Below are positions 25,246 through 33,103 of a stretch of 38,829 nt of DNA, in pieces. The DNA is from Candidatus Anaerobiospirillum merdipullorum (GTDB lineage Bacteria; Pseudomonadota; Gammaproteobacteria; Enterobacterales; Succinivibrionaceae). A model generated the notes under the pieces. It had not been told where the DNA came from. It worked only from the letters and a program-made list of their open reading frames with translations, and ran no database searches. The stretch is taken from NCBI GenBank assembly GCA_018883895.1, contig JAHLFG010000027.1, positions 1 to 38,829 on the forward strand, written 5' to 3'. The position numbers and the translations under genes are program-made. Every line of letters begins with the position of its first letter. Positions within the stretch are counted from its first letter, which is position 1.

Positions 25246-27074
25246 GGGGCATTAACCTCCGCATTAAGGGTCGTCACCGGCTGAACCAAAGCCGGGGTCG
25301 CCGGCTTGGCAGGGGCATTACGCGTTGAGCTACAGCCCGAGCTCTCCTCTTCTTTAGGAGCCTTTAAGATCCGCTCGTAATTATCTTGTGTCGCCTCCAC
25401 ATCAAAGCCCAAATCATTTACCTGCCGCGGGACGTTAAACTCATCTAAATCCAAAATGCGCGGGGTGATTAAGAGCAAACGCTCGCGCGTGTAGGTACTC
25501 TCATCTTCAGAGCCAAATAGCCCCCCTACCACCGGAGCGTCCTTTAAAGTCGGGACACCGTTATCGCCTGCAGCAGCATATTGCACATAGTAGCCACCCA
25601 AGAGTAGTGACTGCCCTTCACGTACCACCGCCTGTGTATTAATGCGCGTCTGCTTAACCGGCGGTACGGTAATGCCGTCATCTGAGGAAATATAGCTGTC
25701 CTCCCCCGAGGCATCTTGATTGGACTGCATCGAAATCACCATGGAAATCATGGGGGCACCCCCATCTTCAGCATCAATAATGTGCGGGGTTACCCTTAAG
25801 ACCGTACCCGACTCCACCATAAAGAGATCCGAGCTCTCATTGCCGCGTATCGGCACATAACGGGTGGTGGTATCTTCTAGCACCGCCTCAATATTATCTA
25901 AAGTCAAGACCGAAGGCCTACCTAAGGTAGTGGCCTTATTATCTTCCTCGAGCATATTCACCTGCGCCATGAACAGCGAGTGATTGGTTTGGAAGATGGT
26001 GGAGAAAATACCCCCGCCATCGGGATTACCCACCGGGAAGCTACCATTCCACCCCAAATTTCCCGAACCAATTTCGGTGCCCCAATTGCCCGAATAGCGC
26101 CCACCGCGCCAATCAACGCCCAAGGACTTGGCTGCATCAATGTCAATATCGACAATTGCCGCATGGAGCTCCACTAAGCGCAAAGGAACATCGAGCTCAC
26201 GGATCACCTGATCATAATAGGGCATGCGATACTTAAAGTCCTGAATAATGACGGCATTTAAGCGGGAATCGGCAATAATCTGCGGGGAAAAGCCCGCATT
26301 AGGATCGCCTTGCTCAGAGATCACGGTAGGCCCCGCGCTTGTACTTTCCGCAGGCGGTGTGGCGCCTATGGCGGACAAGCCGCTACCGCGCAGCCCCGGC
26401 AGTGCCGGACTTTTAGCCACCATGCTAAAGCCTCCGGCTCCCTCGACAGAAGTTCCTACCATGCGCTGTAGAATCGAGGCCACACCAGGCAACACCACCA
26501 CCGCATCTAAATTATCAAGCCTGATGTCTTGGGCCTTGGCATGTTTTAATTTGAAGACCTGCATCACCACTTGATGCTCTTCACCACGGTCAAATTCCTT
26601 AGCCAAAGTTAGCAGGCTATTGACATAAAATGTAGGTCCGGTGAGCACCAACAGCCCATTTCTATCAACCGTTATCGGCAACTGACTGGCAATTAAATTA
26701 GAACTGTTGAGCATTGCGCGTAGCGTAGCAGGACGCACGGAGGATGGGCGAAAGATGGTGCGTGTCTCTTCGTTTTGATGATAAAAATACAGGGTATCGT
26801 TCAACACATAATACTTAACCCCGTAGGCTGCCTCCATTCCCTGCAAAAAGATCTGGGGATCAACCTTATCAAAGCGGCCACTGATAAGTCCGGAGATGCT
26901 ATCTGAAATATGCGCGCTATAGCCCTCACTCCGAGCAAAATCGTTTAAGACGACGGCAATGTTCTCGCGGTCTGAATAGTGGGAATAAGGATTTTTAAAA
27001 CTTACGGCATGCGCAACTGCAATAAACAAAAGCATGAAAAGCGTCGTAAGTAAAAATCTTAAGGCTGCCTGCAT
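25242..27074 (-). CDS. sctC: T3SS outer membrane secretin SctC (YscC family)
   Basis: Forms the outer-membrane ring and gate. A signal peptide (residues 1-23, ending AHA) is followed by an N0 domain (ENIAVVLNDFARSEGYSAHI, where T3SS secretins have this fold), N1/N3 domains (VMQVFKLKHAKAQDI, PQIIADSRLNAVIIQDF) and the secretin domain from about 300 (LVELHAAIVDIDIDAAKSLG, TRINTQAVVREGQSLLLGGY, TRERLLLITPRIL). Length 610 matches YscC (607). AAGGA lies 7 bases before the ATG. No pilotin gene is evident nearby. Confidence 0.95.
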   Translation of the reverse strand: MQAALRFLLTTLFMLLFIAVAHAVSFKNPYSHYSDRENIAVVLNDFARSEGYSAHISDSISGLISGRFDKVDPQIFLQGMEAAYGVKYYVLNDTLYFYHQNEETRTIFRPSSVRPATLRAMLNSSNLIASQLPITVDRNGLLVLTGPTFYVNSLLTLAKEFDRGEEHQVVMQVFKLKHAKAQDIRLDNLDAVVVLPGVASILQRMVGTSVEGAGGFSMVAKSPALPGLRGSGLSAIGATPPAESTSAGPTVISEQGDPNAGFSPQIIADSRLNAVIIQDFKYRMPYYDQVIRELDVPLRLVELHAAIVDIDIDAAKSLGVDWRGGRYSGNWGTEIGSGNLGWNGSFPVGNPDGGGIFSTIFQTNHSLFMAQVNMLEEDNKATTLGRPSVLTLDNIEAVLEDTTTRYVPIRGNESSDLFMVESGTVLRVTPHIIDAEDGGAPMISMVISMQSNQDASGEDSYISSDDGITVPPVKQTRINTQAVVREGQSLLLGGYYVQYAAAGDNGVPTLKDAPVVGGLFGSEDESTYTRERLLLITPRILDLDEFNVPRQVNDLGFDVEATQDNYERILKAPKEEESSGCSSTRNAPAKPATPALVQPVTTLNAEVNAP

Positions 27075-27113
27075 ACAAAATCCTTATGTTCAAATGGTCA
27101 ATGGCTTGGCATC

Positions 27114-27536
27114 TTAAAAGAAAGCGCTCAATGATGGTCCAGTGACGGGGGTTTTCATTGCCTCGAGGTTTTCAATAAAGTAATCACCATCATCTAAAAA
27201 GACACGGATTTTTTCCCTAAAATCTTCACTTGCCGTATTTACCATCAATTCTAAAGTAAGAGAATTTTCGGTAACTGTCAAATTAATTTTATGCCTTTGC
27301 CAAAGATAGGCACACAGCGCCGCCGCGCTCTTTAAAAGTTCAAAGCGCTCATCCTCATTTTCCGGCAAATTCATAAGCTTAGCTGATAAAAAGAGCTCAT
27401 CTTCATTATAGGTACAAAACCGTGCCGTGAATTTATCCAGCTCTAAGAAACAGTCCAAAAGCGCATTACTTTCCTCCGCCATCAGCGTCCAGCCGGCTTC
27501 TTGAAAAACTGTTTTAATCGCCTCTGTAGCCTGCAT
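27114..27536 (-). CDS. T3SS class I (CesT/SycE-like) chaperone
   Basis: A 140-residue acidic protein with the alpha-beta-beta-beta-alpha pattern of class I effector chaperones: a first helix (EAIKTVFQEAGWTLMAEESN), strands (ELFLSAKLMNLP; KINLTVTENSLTLELMVN) and a closing helix (SEDFREKIRVFLDDGDYFIE). It lies between the translocator gene sctB and the secretin gene sctC, about 40 bases from each reading frame. The cargo is unknown. The frame is intact in contrast to the translocator genes just upstream. Confidence 0.65.
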   Translation of the reverse strand: MQATEAIKTVFQEAGWTLMAEESNALLDCFLELDKFTARFCTYNEDELFLSAKLMNLPENEDERFELLKSAAALCAYLWQRHKINLTVTENSLTLELMVNTASEDFREKIRVFLDDGDYFIENLEAMKTPVTGPSLSAFF

Positions 27537-27545
27537 AATTCATCC

Positions 27546-28433
27546 TCAGCGCAGGCTTAGGCCTGCGCTTTTTTCTAAGCTAAAATACGTTTGTTGGTTT
27601 CTACCATACTTTGCGAGTATGGTACGGGTGGTCTCGATTGCCGACTGCAAAGTCTGTTTGAAGGAATCATTGATGGACCTTATCTGATCGGCAAAAGCTT
27701 CCATACGCTTTTGATCTGCCTCCAGCTCTTTTACCTCCGCATCCTTCAAGCCCGAAAAGTAGCTACCAACAGATCCAATAATACCGCCCACACCGGTCGA
27801 GATCTGTCCTATCGCCTGACCGAAATTGGTACTATTTTACAACATGGAACTAGCTGTCTCGCCCAACTTGGGATCTTTTAACACGTTTAAACCACGGGTT
27901 AAGAGGCTTTCATAACTCTTGGTCACCTCAGTACCGTCGACAGCGTCGGCTGCCTTGGCAGCTTTACCCATTTCACTGATTGCACTTAAGCCCTTTAATG
28001 TAGTGCCTAACTGTGCCGCACCGGCTCCAATCTGAAAAACGCCCTGACAAATCCCCGTCACTAAGCTAATCAACGCCGCATCACGCATTTTATCAGCCTG
28101 CTTTTCCATGGTATCAGCCGACATCATCTGCGATTCATAGACTATCTGTCTATTATCGCGGATCATATCCGAGGTCATATCCTGGATTAAGGCTAAAACT
28201 GAGCCCCAAAAACTGGCGCAGACAGTATTAGCTGACTCTAAGGACTCCCGTGAAAAAGAGACATCTCGTGCTTCTAGATCAAGTTCTTGATCATCACTTA
28301 CGCCCAAGCGATTAATCGGCACTTGCTCTTGGTCCGCGCTTGGCTTGGTAGGTGCCGAACCCGACGTCCCCTCTGCCCCATTAGTGTAAAAATCACCACC
28401 GATACCCAAACCGTTAATTCCACCTACTGACAT
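27546..28433 (-). pseudogene. sctB: T3SS minor translocator SctB (YopD-like), interrupted by an in-frame ochre codon
   Basis: The smaller translocon pore protein. Residues 1-198 (MSVGGINGLGIGGDF...) include the hydrophobic helix DAALISLVTGICQGVFQIGA at about 117-137, typical of YopD/EspB. The frame stops at TAA (27837-27839) after ASSML but continues without a shift for 96 more codons (NSTNFGQAIGQISTG, then EVKELEADQKRMEAFADQIR and a C-terminal helix) to the stop at 27546. The full frame of about 295 codons matches YopD (306), so one base change has split the gene. Order sycD-sctE-sctB equals lcrH-yopB-yopD. A truncated 198-residue product would lack the C-terminal amphipathic region. A late restart (GTG at 27791) is possible but has no clear function. 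Confidence 0.82.
27548..27574 (+). terminator. Perfect hairpin with T-run facing against the T3SS operon
   Basis: AGCGCAGGC / GCCTGCGCT, a 9-bp stem with loop TTAG, followed by T's on the plus strand (run 27569-27574). It is a textbook terminator for rightward transcription, although all genes here run leftward. It overlaps the last codons of sctB, just before the chaperone gene. It could stop antisense transcripts, or act on the minus-strand mRNA as a stability or processing hairpin. Confidence 0.6.
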
Positions 28434-28442
28434 AACTACCTC

Positions 28443-29439
28443 CTAGGCCATGGACGGAGCTGCAGTCACCACTGCGCCTAAAGTCTGATTGCATGATTCC
28501 AAAATTTCCCTTACACCCTGCGTCATTTCCTCACTTTTTTTTCATGATATCCTCAATATTATGCGCATCGAGCTCGCTTGCCACCTGAATGCGCATCAAG
28601 ATGGCCTCAAGCTCCTTACTGTCAGCCTTGAGGTTTTCAATCTCAAAATTGACCACCGATGAGGCAATGCCTACCGAGCCGCTTATGACAGAATTAATGC
28701 CCGAAAAGACATTGATACCGACATTAAGCGTACGTGCAGCCACCGTCATGCTAGCCGATGAAGAGCCCAAACCTGCTGAAAATACGGCGCCGGCAACGGT
28801 AATGAGCATCATCATCACCTGCGCAGAAATCATGGAAGCCATTTCATTCGAGCCGTTTGCCTGGGCACGTTTTAAAATCTCCTGCGCGATGCCCAACTCG
28901 CCGCCTGAACTTAGTTGCGTAATCTGATCGGCGATACTAAAAAGCGCCATTACTGCGCCGACCACCATCAAAACATTGCCGTGCATCGCACCAAAAACGC
29001 CCGCCGCCAGGGCACAGATGGCTCCTAAAACGCAACCAATGATCTGAAAGGCCATCTTAATTTTGTCCAAAAGCCCCTGGCTTTTGAGTTTTTCAGCCTG
29101 CTCCTGCAACTTTTCAATACGCTCTTGATTGGCCGCCGCACGCTACTGATGATGCGCCTCTAAAGCCGCCTTACCGCTTGATACCGACTCCTTACGCTCT
29201 TCAAAGCCTAGCAAACTCATGATGGCCTCAGAGCTTAAGGAGCTAATGGTAGTCATACTGATGTGCACGCTAGGAGGGGTTAGCGTCGGCTGCTCATCAA
29301 TACCTGGGGTGGGGGCGTTAGGGGTGGGAATAGACTCATCGGAGGTGCGTTGTTCCTGACCAACAAAAGCCCCGTCGCTTAGAATCTGGAAGTCGCCGTC
29401 GACACCCACTCTTCCGTTATTATTAATCCCAAAATTCAT
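28443..29439 (-). pseudogene. sctE: T3SS major translocator SctE (YopB/SseC-like), interrupted by amber codon and frameshift
   Basis: The larger translocon pore protein. The frame starts at 29439 (MNFGINNNGRVGVDGDF), stops at TAG (29143-29145) after EAHHQ and resumes in the same frame with RAAANQERIEKLQEQAEKLK, so only one codon separates two halves of one gene. The second half has two long hydrophobic hairpins (AFQIIGCVLGAICALAAGVF; AQVMMMLITVAGAVFSAGLG), typical of YopB. At 28535-28542 a run of eight A's (minus strand) leads to a TGA; reading with one A fewer restores EEMTQGVREILESCNQTLGA and a stop at 28443. The whole is about 331 codons. Upstream sycD and downstream sctB confirm the translocon cassette. 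Confidence 0.82.
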
Positions 29440-29440
29440 T

Positions 29441-29918
29441 CTAGGCCTCCTGATCTGCTTTTATGACCTTTAAAAGCTCAGCTGCTTTATTCTTGTACAC
29501 CTGATCGTTAGGCTCACCTTCGCGTCCCATCAACTCAATGCTCTCTAAAGCGGAGATAGCCTCGTCGCGCTTGCCCTGTTTTAACAGGCAAATGGCAGCA
29601 AAATACATGGGCTTAGGATTGGTCAGACCGGAGATGGTGCACGCTAAGGCGTAAGTCTCACCGCATTGGCATACTGCTTAAGCCCCTGCATGCACGAGGC
29701 CAAACCAAAAGCGTAATCCTCACAGGCCGGATCACACATGCACAATACTTTAAAAATGTTGGAGGCATCAGTATAGCTACCGGCATTGTAGTATTGATAA
29801 GCTAAAGCATAGAGGGCATCTAAATGCTTCTTATCGATCCCCTTTAATTCAGCAATTGAATAACCACGGGTTAATAGGGTGGCGCTTCAATCAGCGAAAC
29901 TTGAACTTTATCACTCAT
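29441..29918 (-). pseudogene. sycD: T3SS translocator chaperone SycD/LcrH-like, with two frameshifts
   Basis: Class II TPR chaperone that holds the translocators. Read in pieces: start MSDKVQVSLIEA (ATG 29916-29918), a shift at about 29881, then TLLTRGYSIAELKGIDKKHL, DALYALAYQYYNAGSYTDAS and DYAFGLASCMQGLKQYANAV, a second shift at about 29657-29662, then TYALACTISGLTNPKPMYFA and AAICLLKQGKRDEAISALES to a TAG at 29441. The middle part closely follows the LcrH pattern LY-LAF-QYQ-GKYEDA---F--LC. Both shifts behave as one missing base each (or two extra). The total of about 159 codons is the normal family length. No simple homopolymer lies at either site, so programmed slippage is unlikely; decay or sequencing error are the options. 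Confidence 0.85.
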
Positions 29919-29936
29919 TTTTATTCTCTAAAGCAA

Positions 29937-32033
29937 TTAAATTCTAATTTTATCCACCGGTTGCACGGAAATTTCGGGGGTTAGTTCCTGATAATCCAAC
30001 ACCGGAATTTCATAAAACTCGCCTTCAATCAGTCTTCTGACATAACGGCGAATATCAATTGAAGTAATGATCACAATACGTTTACCACTGCGCGAGGCAA
30101 TAATGCGTCTTACCTCCTGTATAAATTGACGTGAGGATACCGGATCAAGGGCTAAGAAGGCGCCTGCTGAGGTCTGACGGATTGACTTGCGGATCTTTTC
30201 CTCACAGGACGGATCTAACAGCACCGCCGGCAAAATATTCTGTCCGGCGCAGTATTTGTAGCTAATCTGCCGCTTTAAGGACGCTCTGATATATTCACTT
30301 AACATCACCTGATCTTTTTCCTTAGGCGCCCAAATGATAAGTGCCTCTAAGATGGAGCGCAGATCGCGGATGGAAATCTGCTCTTGCACCAGACGCTTTA
30401 ACAGATCGGCAACTTTCTGCAAAGGCAATAATCTTGAAGCCTCGTGCACCAGATCCGGAGCCCGCTCCTCCATGCGATCCAATAAGTATTTGGTCTCCTG
30501 CAGACCGATGAAGTTATCGGCATGGCGGGACAAAATTAAGGATAAATGCAAAGAGATGACCTTTTCATGGCTTAAAACATGGCTACCTACAGCCTGTACG
30601 CGAGCTGCATCTTTCTTTTGAATCCACCAGGACTTTTCTGACGGCAGGAAAGGAATACCCTCTTTGACCTCAATGCCCAGCATGCGGATATTGTCAGGAT
30701 CTTCACGCACCAACACGTGATCTTCCATTAAACTACCAAAGCCTACCGGTACTTCGTCTAAATTGAGCACATACTCAAAGCTACCGAGATTGGGGTTGTC
30801 GCGCAAATTCACCCCCGGGAAAGGCACGCCCAAATCAAAGTACAGCGCCCGACGTAACGAGATGAGCTCATCATTTAGCACATCATAATCAAGCTTATCG
30901 GCAAGATTGGAGGCCAAATCCAAAATCAAAGGCACCACCGGCGAGAACTCATCGCCATTATCGGCATTGCGTTTGCTAGCGCCGCGACTTTTGTCGATGG
31001 TCGACTTTAAGTTCTGTTTAATCTCCAGCTTTTTATCCACCACCTTGTCTTTAGCATTGGCCACATACTTTAAGGCAAAGCCGATGCCACCTAGTAAAAA
31101 GGCCAAAGAAAACAGCTGCGGCTTCGGGAAGCCCGGGATGAGGGCAAACAGGAAGACTAAAAAGCCGGCAATCATTAAGGCACGCGGTTGCGAGAAGATC
31201 TGTGAACCAATCTGCTCGCCCACATTGTCTACATCACCACCCGAGCGGGTCACCAAGATACCGGCGGAAATAGCAATGAGCAGTGAGGGGATCTGCGAGA
31301 CCAAGCCATCTCCGATAGTTAACACACCGTAAAGCTGTAGCGCCTCACCGGAGGTCATCCCCATTTGCGTGACGCCGATAATGGTACCGGCGACGATATT
31401 TACCGCCGCAATTAACAGACCGGCAATCGCATCGCCCTTGACAAACTTCATCGCGCCATCCATGGCACCATACATCTGGCTTTCAAGGCTGACATTATTG
31501 CGTCGCCGTTGCGCCTCCTCAGAATCAATGGAGCCAGCACGCAGATCAGCGTCAATGGACATTTGCTTACCGGGCATAGCGTCAAGTGAGAAACGCGCAC
31601 CAACTTCAGAGACACGCTCGGCACCCTTAGCTATCACCAAAAATTGAATGATGGCGATAATGATAAAGACCACCGCACCGACGATGAAGTTACCACCAAC
31701 GGCAAATTCACCGAAAGTGTAAATGATTTCACCGGCATCAGCCTGCAACAAAATCAAGCGCGTAGTGGCGATATTTAGACCTACGCGAAAGAGCGTGGTA
31801 AATAACAGCAATGAAGGAAAGGATGAAAAGGCAAGGACGTTGGGCGCATACATCGTCATCATCATAATGACAAAGGATGCCCCTAAGTTGGCGGAGATCA
31901 AAAGATCCACCATAAAGGTAGGTAGCGGTACCACCATTAAGGTGATCACCGCGACCACCATGCCCACTAATAAGAAATCAGCATGCTTGGTAACTAAAGA
32001 AGAGCTAAAACGCGCGCTTTCAAGCAGGGTCAT
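29937..32033 (-). CDS. sctV: T3SS export gate protein SctV (YscV/LcrD, FHIPEP family)
   Basis: Nonameric export gate. Length 698 is typical. The N-terminal 330 residues hold about seven to eight membrane segments; the family signature region is AKGAERVSEVGARFSLDAMP-GKQMSIDADLRAG (about 144-176), which spans the conserved cytoplasmic loop. The C-terminal cytoplasmic domain (about 345-698) has VPLILDLASNLADKLDYDVL and later QAEM-like gate sequences including EVRRIIASRSGKRIVIITSI. It overlaps sctY by 14 bases and is followed by the translocon cassette, as lcrD is in Yersinia-type clusters. The frame is intact. Confidence 0.97.
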   Translation of the reverse strand: MTLLESARFSSSLVTKHADFLLVGMVVAVITLMVVPLPTFMVDLLISANLGASFVIMMMTMYAPNVLAFSSFPSLLLFTTLFRVGLNIATTRLILLQADAGEIIYTFGEFAVGGNFIVGAVVFIIIAIIQFLVIAKGAERVSEVGARFSLDAMPGKQMSIDADLRAGSIDSEEAQRRRNNVSLESQMYGAMDGAMKFVKGDAIAGLLIAAVNIVAGTIIGVTQMGMTSGEALQLYGVLTIGDGLVSQIPSLLIAISAGILVTRSGGDVDNVGEQIGSQIFSQPRALMIAGFLVFLFALIPGFPKPQLFSLAFLLGGIGFALKYVANAKDKVVDKKLEIKQNLKSTIDKSRGASKRNADNGDEFSPVVPLILDLASNLADKLDYDVLNDELISLRRALYFDLGVPFPGVNLRDNPNLGSFEYVLNLDEVPVGFGSLMEDHVLVREDPDNIRMLGIEVKEGIPFLPSEKSWWIQKKDAARVQAVGSHVLSHEKVISLHLSLILSRHADNFIGLQETKYLLDRMEERAPDLVHEASRLLPLQKVADLLKRLVQEQISIRDLRSILEALIIWAPKEKDQVMLSEYIRASLKRQISYKYCAGQNILPAVLLDPSCEEKIRKSIRQTSAGAFLALDPVSSRQFIQEVRRIIASRSGKRIVIITSIDIRRYVRRLIEGEFYEIPVLDYQELTPEISVQPVDKIRI

Positions 32034-32358
32034 GGAAGCCTCCTAAGCGTGCCATTAAAGCCTGTGCCTGTGCACTTTGATTAGTCTTCTGCAAAGCCCG
32101 GGCGCGCAGATAAATCAAAGCCCGATATTGTTTTTTATCGGCAGAAAACTCATCTAAGTCCTCAGTTAAGGTCAAAACCTTTTCATAATGCTCCAGGGCA
32201 TTTTCACAGGCAATGAACAAGCCTCTTGCCCAGAGGTCTTGTGGAACCAGAGCCATCAGGCACTTAAGCGCTCTTTGGGCACTTTCAAAGCTCCCAATTT
32301 GATAAAAGAAGAAAGCCAAAATTCTCAGCGATGTAAGTTCGCGGGCCGTTAAATCCAT
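32020..32358 (-). CDS. sctY: T3SS chaperone SctY (YscY-like TPR protein)
   Basis: A 112-residue helical TPR protein starting at the ATG at 32356-32358 (MDLTARELTSLRILAF), preceded by GAGGG; a TTG extension to 32370 is less likely. TPR-like pairs are seen at FFYQIGSFESAQRALKCLMA and later ALIYLRARALQKTNQSAQAQ. YscY binds YscX and the export gate SctV; the order sctX-sctY-sctV here is that of Yersinia. Size matches YscY (114). Confidence 0.82.
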   Translation of the reverse strand: MDLTARELTSLRILAFFFYQIGSFESAQRALKCLMALVPQDLWARGLFIACENALEHYEKVLTLTEDLDEFSADKKQYRALIYLRARALQKTNQSAQAQALMARLGGFHDPA

Positions 32359-32359
32359 G

Positions 32360-32737
32360 CTAACCCTCAACCATCAGATTCATATAAGCCTCTAAAAGCT
32401 CACGGTTTTCCATGAAGGGAGTGAGATCATCCCGGACAAAACGTCTGACATCGGCATCATCCCGTATTTGTGACAGCTTCTCAAAGGCCGCGTGAATGCT
32501 GGAGTTCAACTTAGCCGGCTGCAATAACTCATCGGAGCTTAAAACCGGGGTAAAGGCGGCACTTAACTGCGCATCAAGCGCATTGGCGCTAATAGAAGCC
32601 TTAAAGTTCTCTGTGTCAGCAACAGAGTTGGCGTGGCCGACGGTATTAAAGTTATCCACCGAGGGCAAATGCTCCATAGCAGCCTGCGGCAGCACGGTGG
32701 AAATGCCTAGATTGGGATTTAAAACATCAACGGCCAT
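32360..32737 (-). CDS. sctX: T3SS early substrate SctX (YscX-like)
   Basis: A 125-residue protein with a low-complexity secretion-signal-like N terminus (VDVLNPNLGISTVLPQA) and a helical C terminus (IHAAFEKLSQIRDDADVRRF, ending LLEAYMNLMVEG) that corresponds to the conserved YscX C terminus. YscX is exported early and forms a complex with YscY and SctV; it is found only in the Ysc branch. Size (YscX 122) and synteny support the call; sequence similarity alone is modest. Confidence 0.78.
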   Translation of the reverse strand: MAVDVLNPNLGISTVLPQAAMEHLPSVDNFNTVGHANSVADTENFKASISANALDAQLSAAFTPVLSSDELLQPAKLNSSIHAAFEKLSQIRDDADVRRFVRDDLTPFMENRELLEAYMNLMVEG

Positions 32738-33100
32738 TTACGCCTCCAATTGCTCATTTTGTAACATCAGGGACTCAACTGCTGCCAAAAGCTCCTGCGC
32801 GCTACACTCGCCTGGCACCTCAGTTAACAGCAAAAGTTTGTCCCGACTATAGCCTACCGTAAAATCAAGCTGACGCTTTACCATATAGGAGGCGGCACGC
32901 AACGCTTTTTCAAGCTTAGCGTAGGCATAAGGTGGCATCAGAGAGGACAGCACGATAACAATATTATCCTCTTCATTGTATTCAAGGCTTAGCTCTAGAC
33001 TCTCGTTTAAAATAAAGTTTATGGGTCTTCCCGGGGCAAAATCCAAAGGAGGCAAACCCATCAGGGCAAAAAAATTGGCCACTTCACTTGATGTCATCAT
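32738..33100 (-). CDS. sycN: SctW chaperone, SycN-like class I
   Basis: A 120-residue class I chaperone-like protein between sctW and sctX, the exact position of sycN in Yersinia (SycN 123 residues). It shows the pattern helix (SSEVANFFALMGLPPLDFA), strands (FILNESLELSLEYNEEDNIV; DFTVGYSRDKLLLLTEV) and closing helix (QELLAAVESLMLQNEQLEA), the last resembling the SycN tail. SycN with a partner binds the gatekeeper YopN. The second partner gene (yscB) was not seen. Confidence 0.72.
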   Translation of the reverse strand: MMTSSEVANFFALMGLPPLDFAPGRPINFILNESLELSLEYNEEDNIVIVLSSLMPPYAYAKLEKALRAASYMVKRQLDFTVGYSRDKLLLLTEVPGECSAQELLAAVESLMLQNEQLEA

Positions 33101-33103
33101 TTA

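Noticed and set aside
27546-29439. Stop codon reassignment as the explanation for in-frame TAG and TAA in sctE and sctB
   Set aside because: Two different stop codons are involved, and TAG and TAA both end intact genes in this window (epimerase and sctX end in TAG; pheS and the RsbW-like kinase gene in TAA), so a changed code does not fit.
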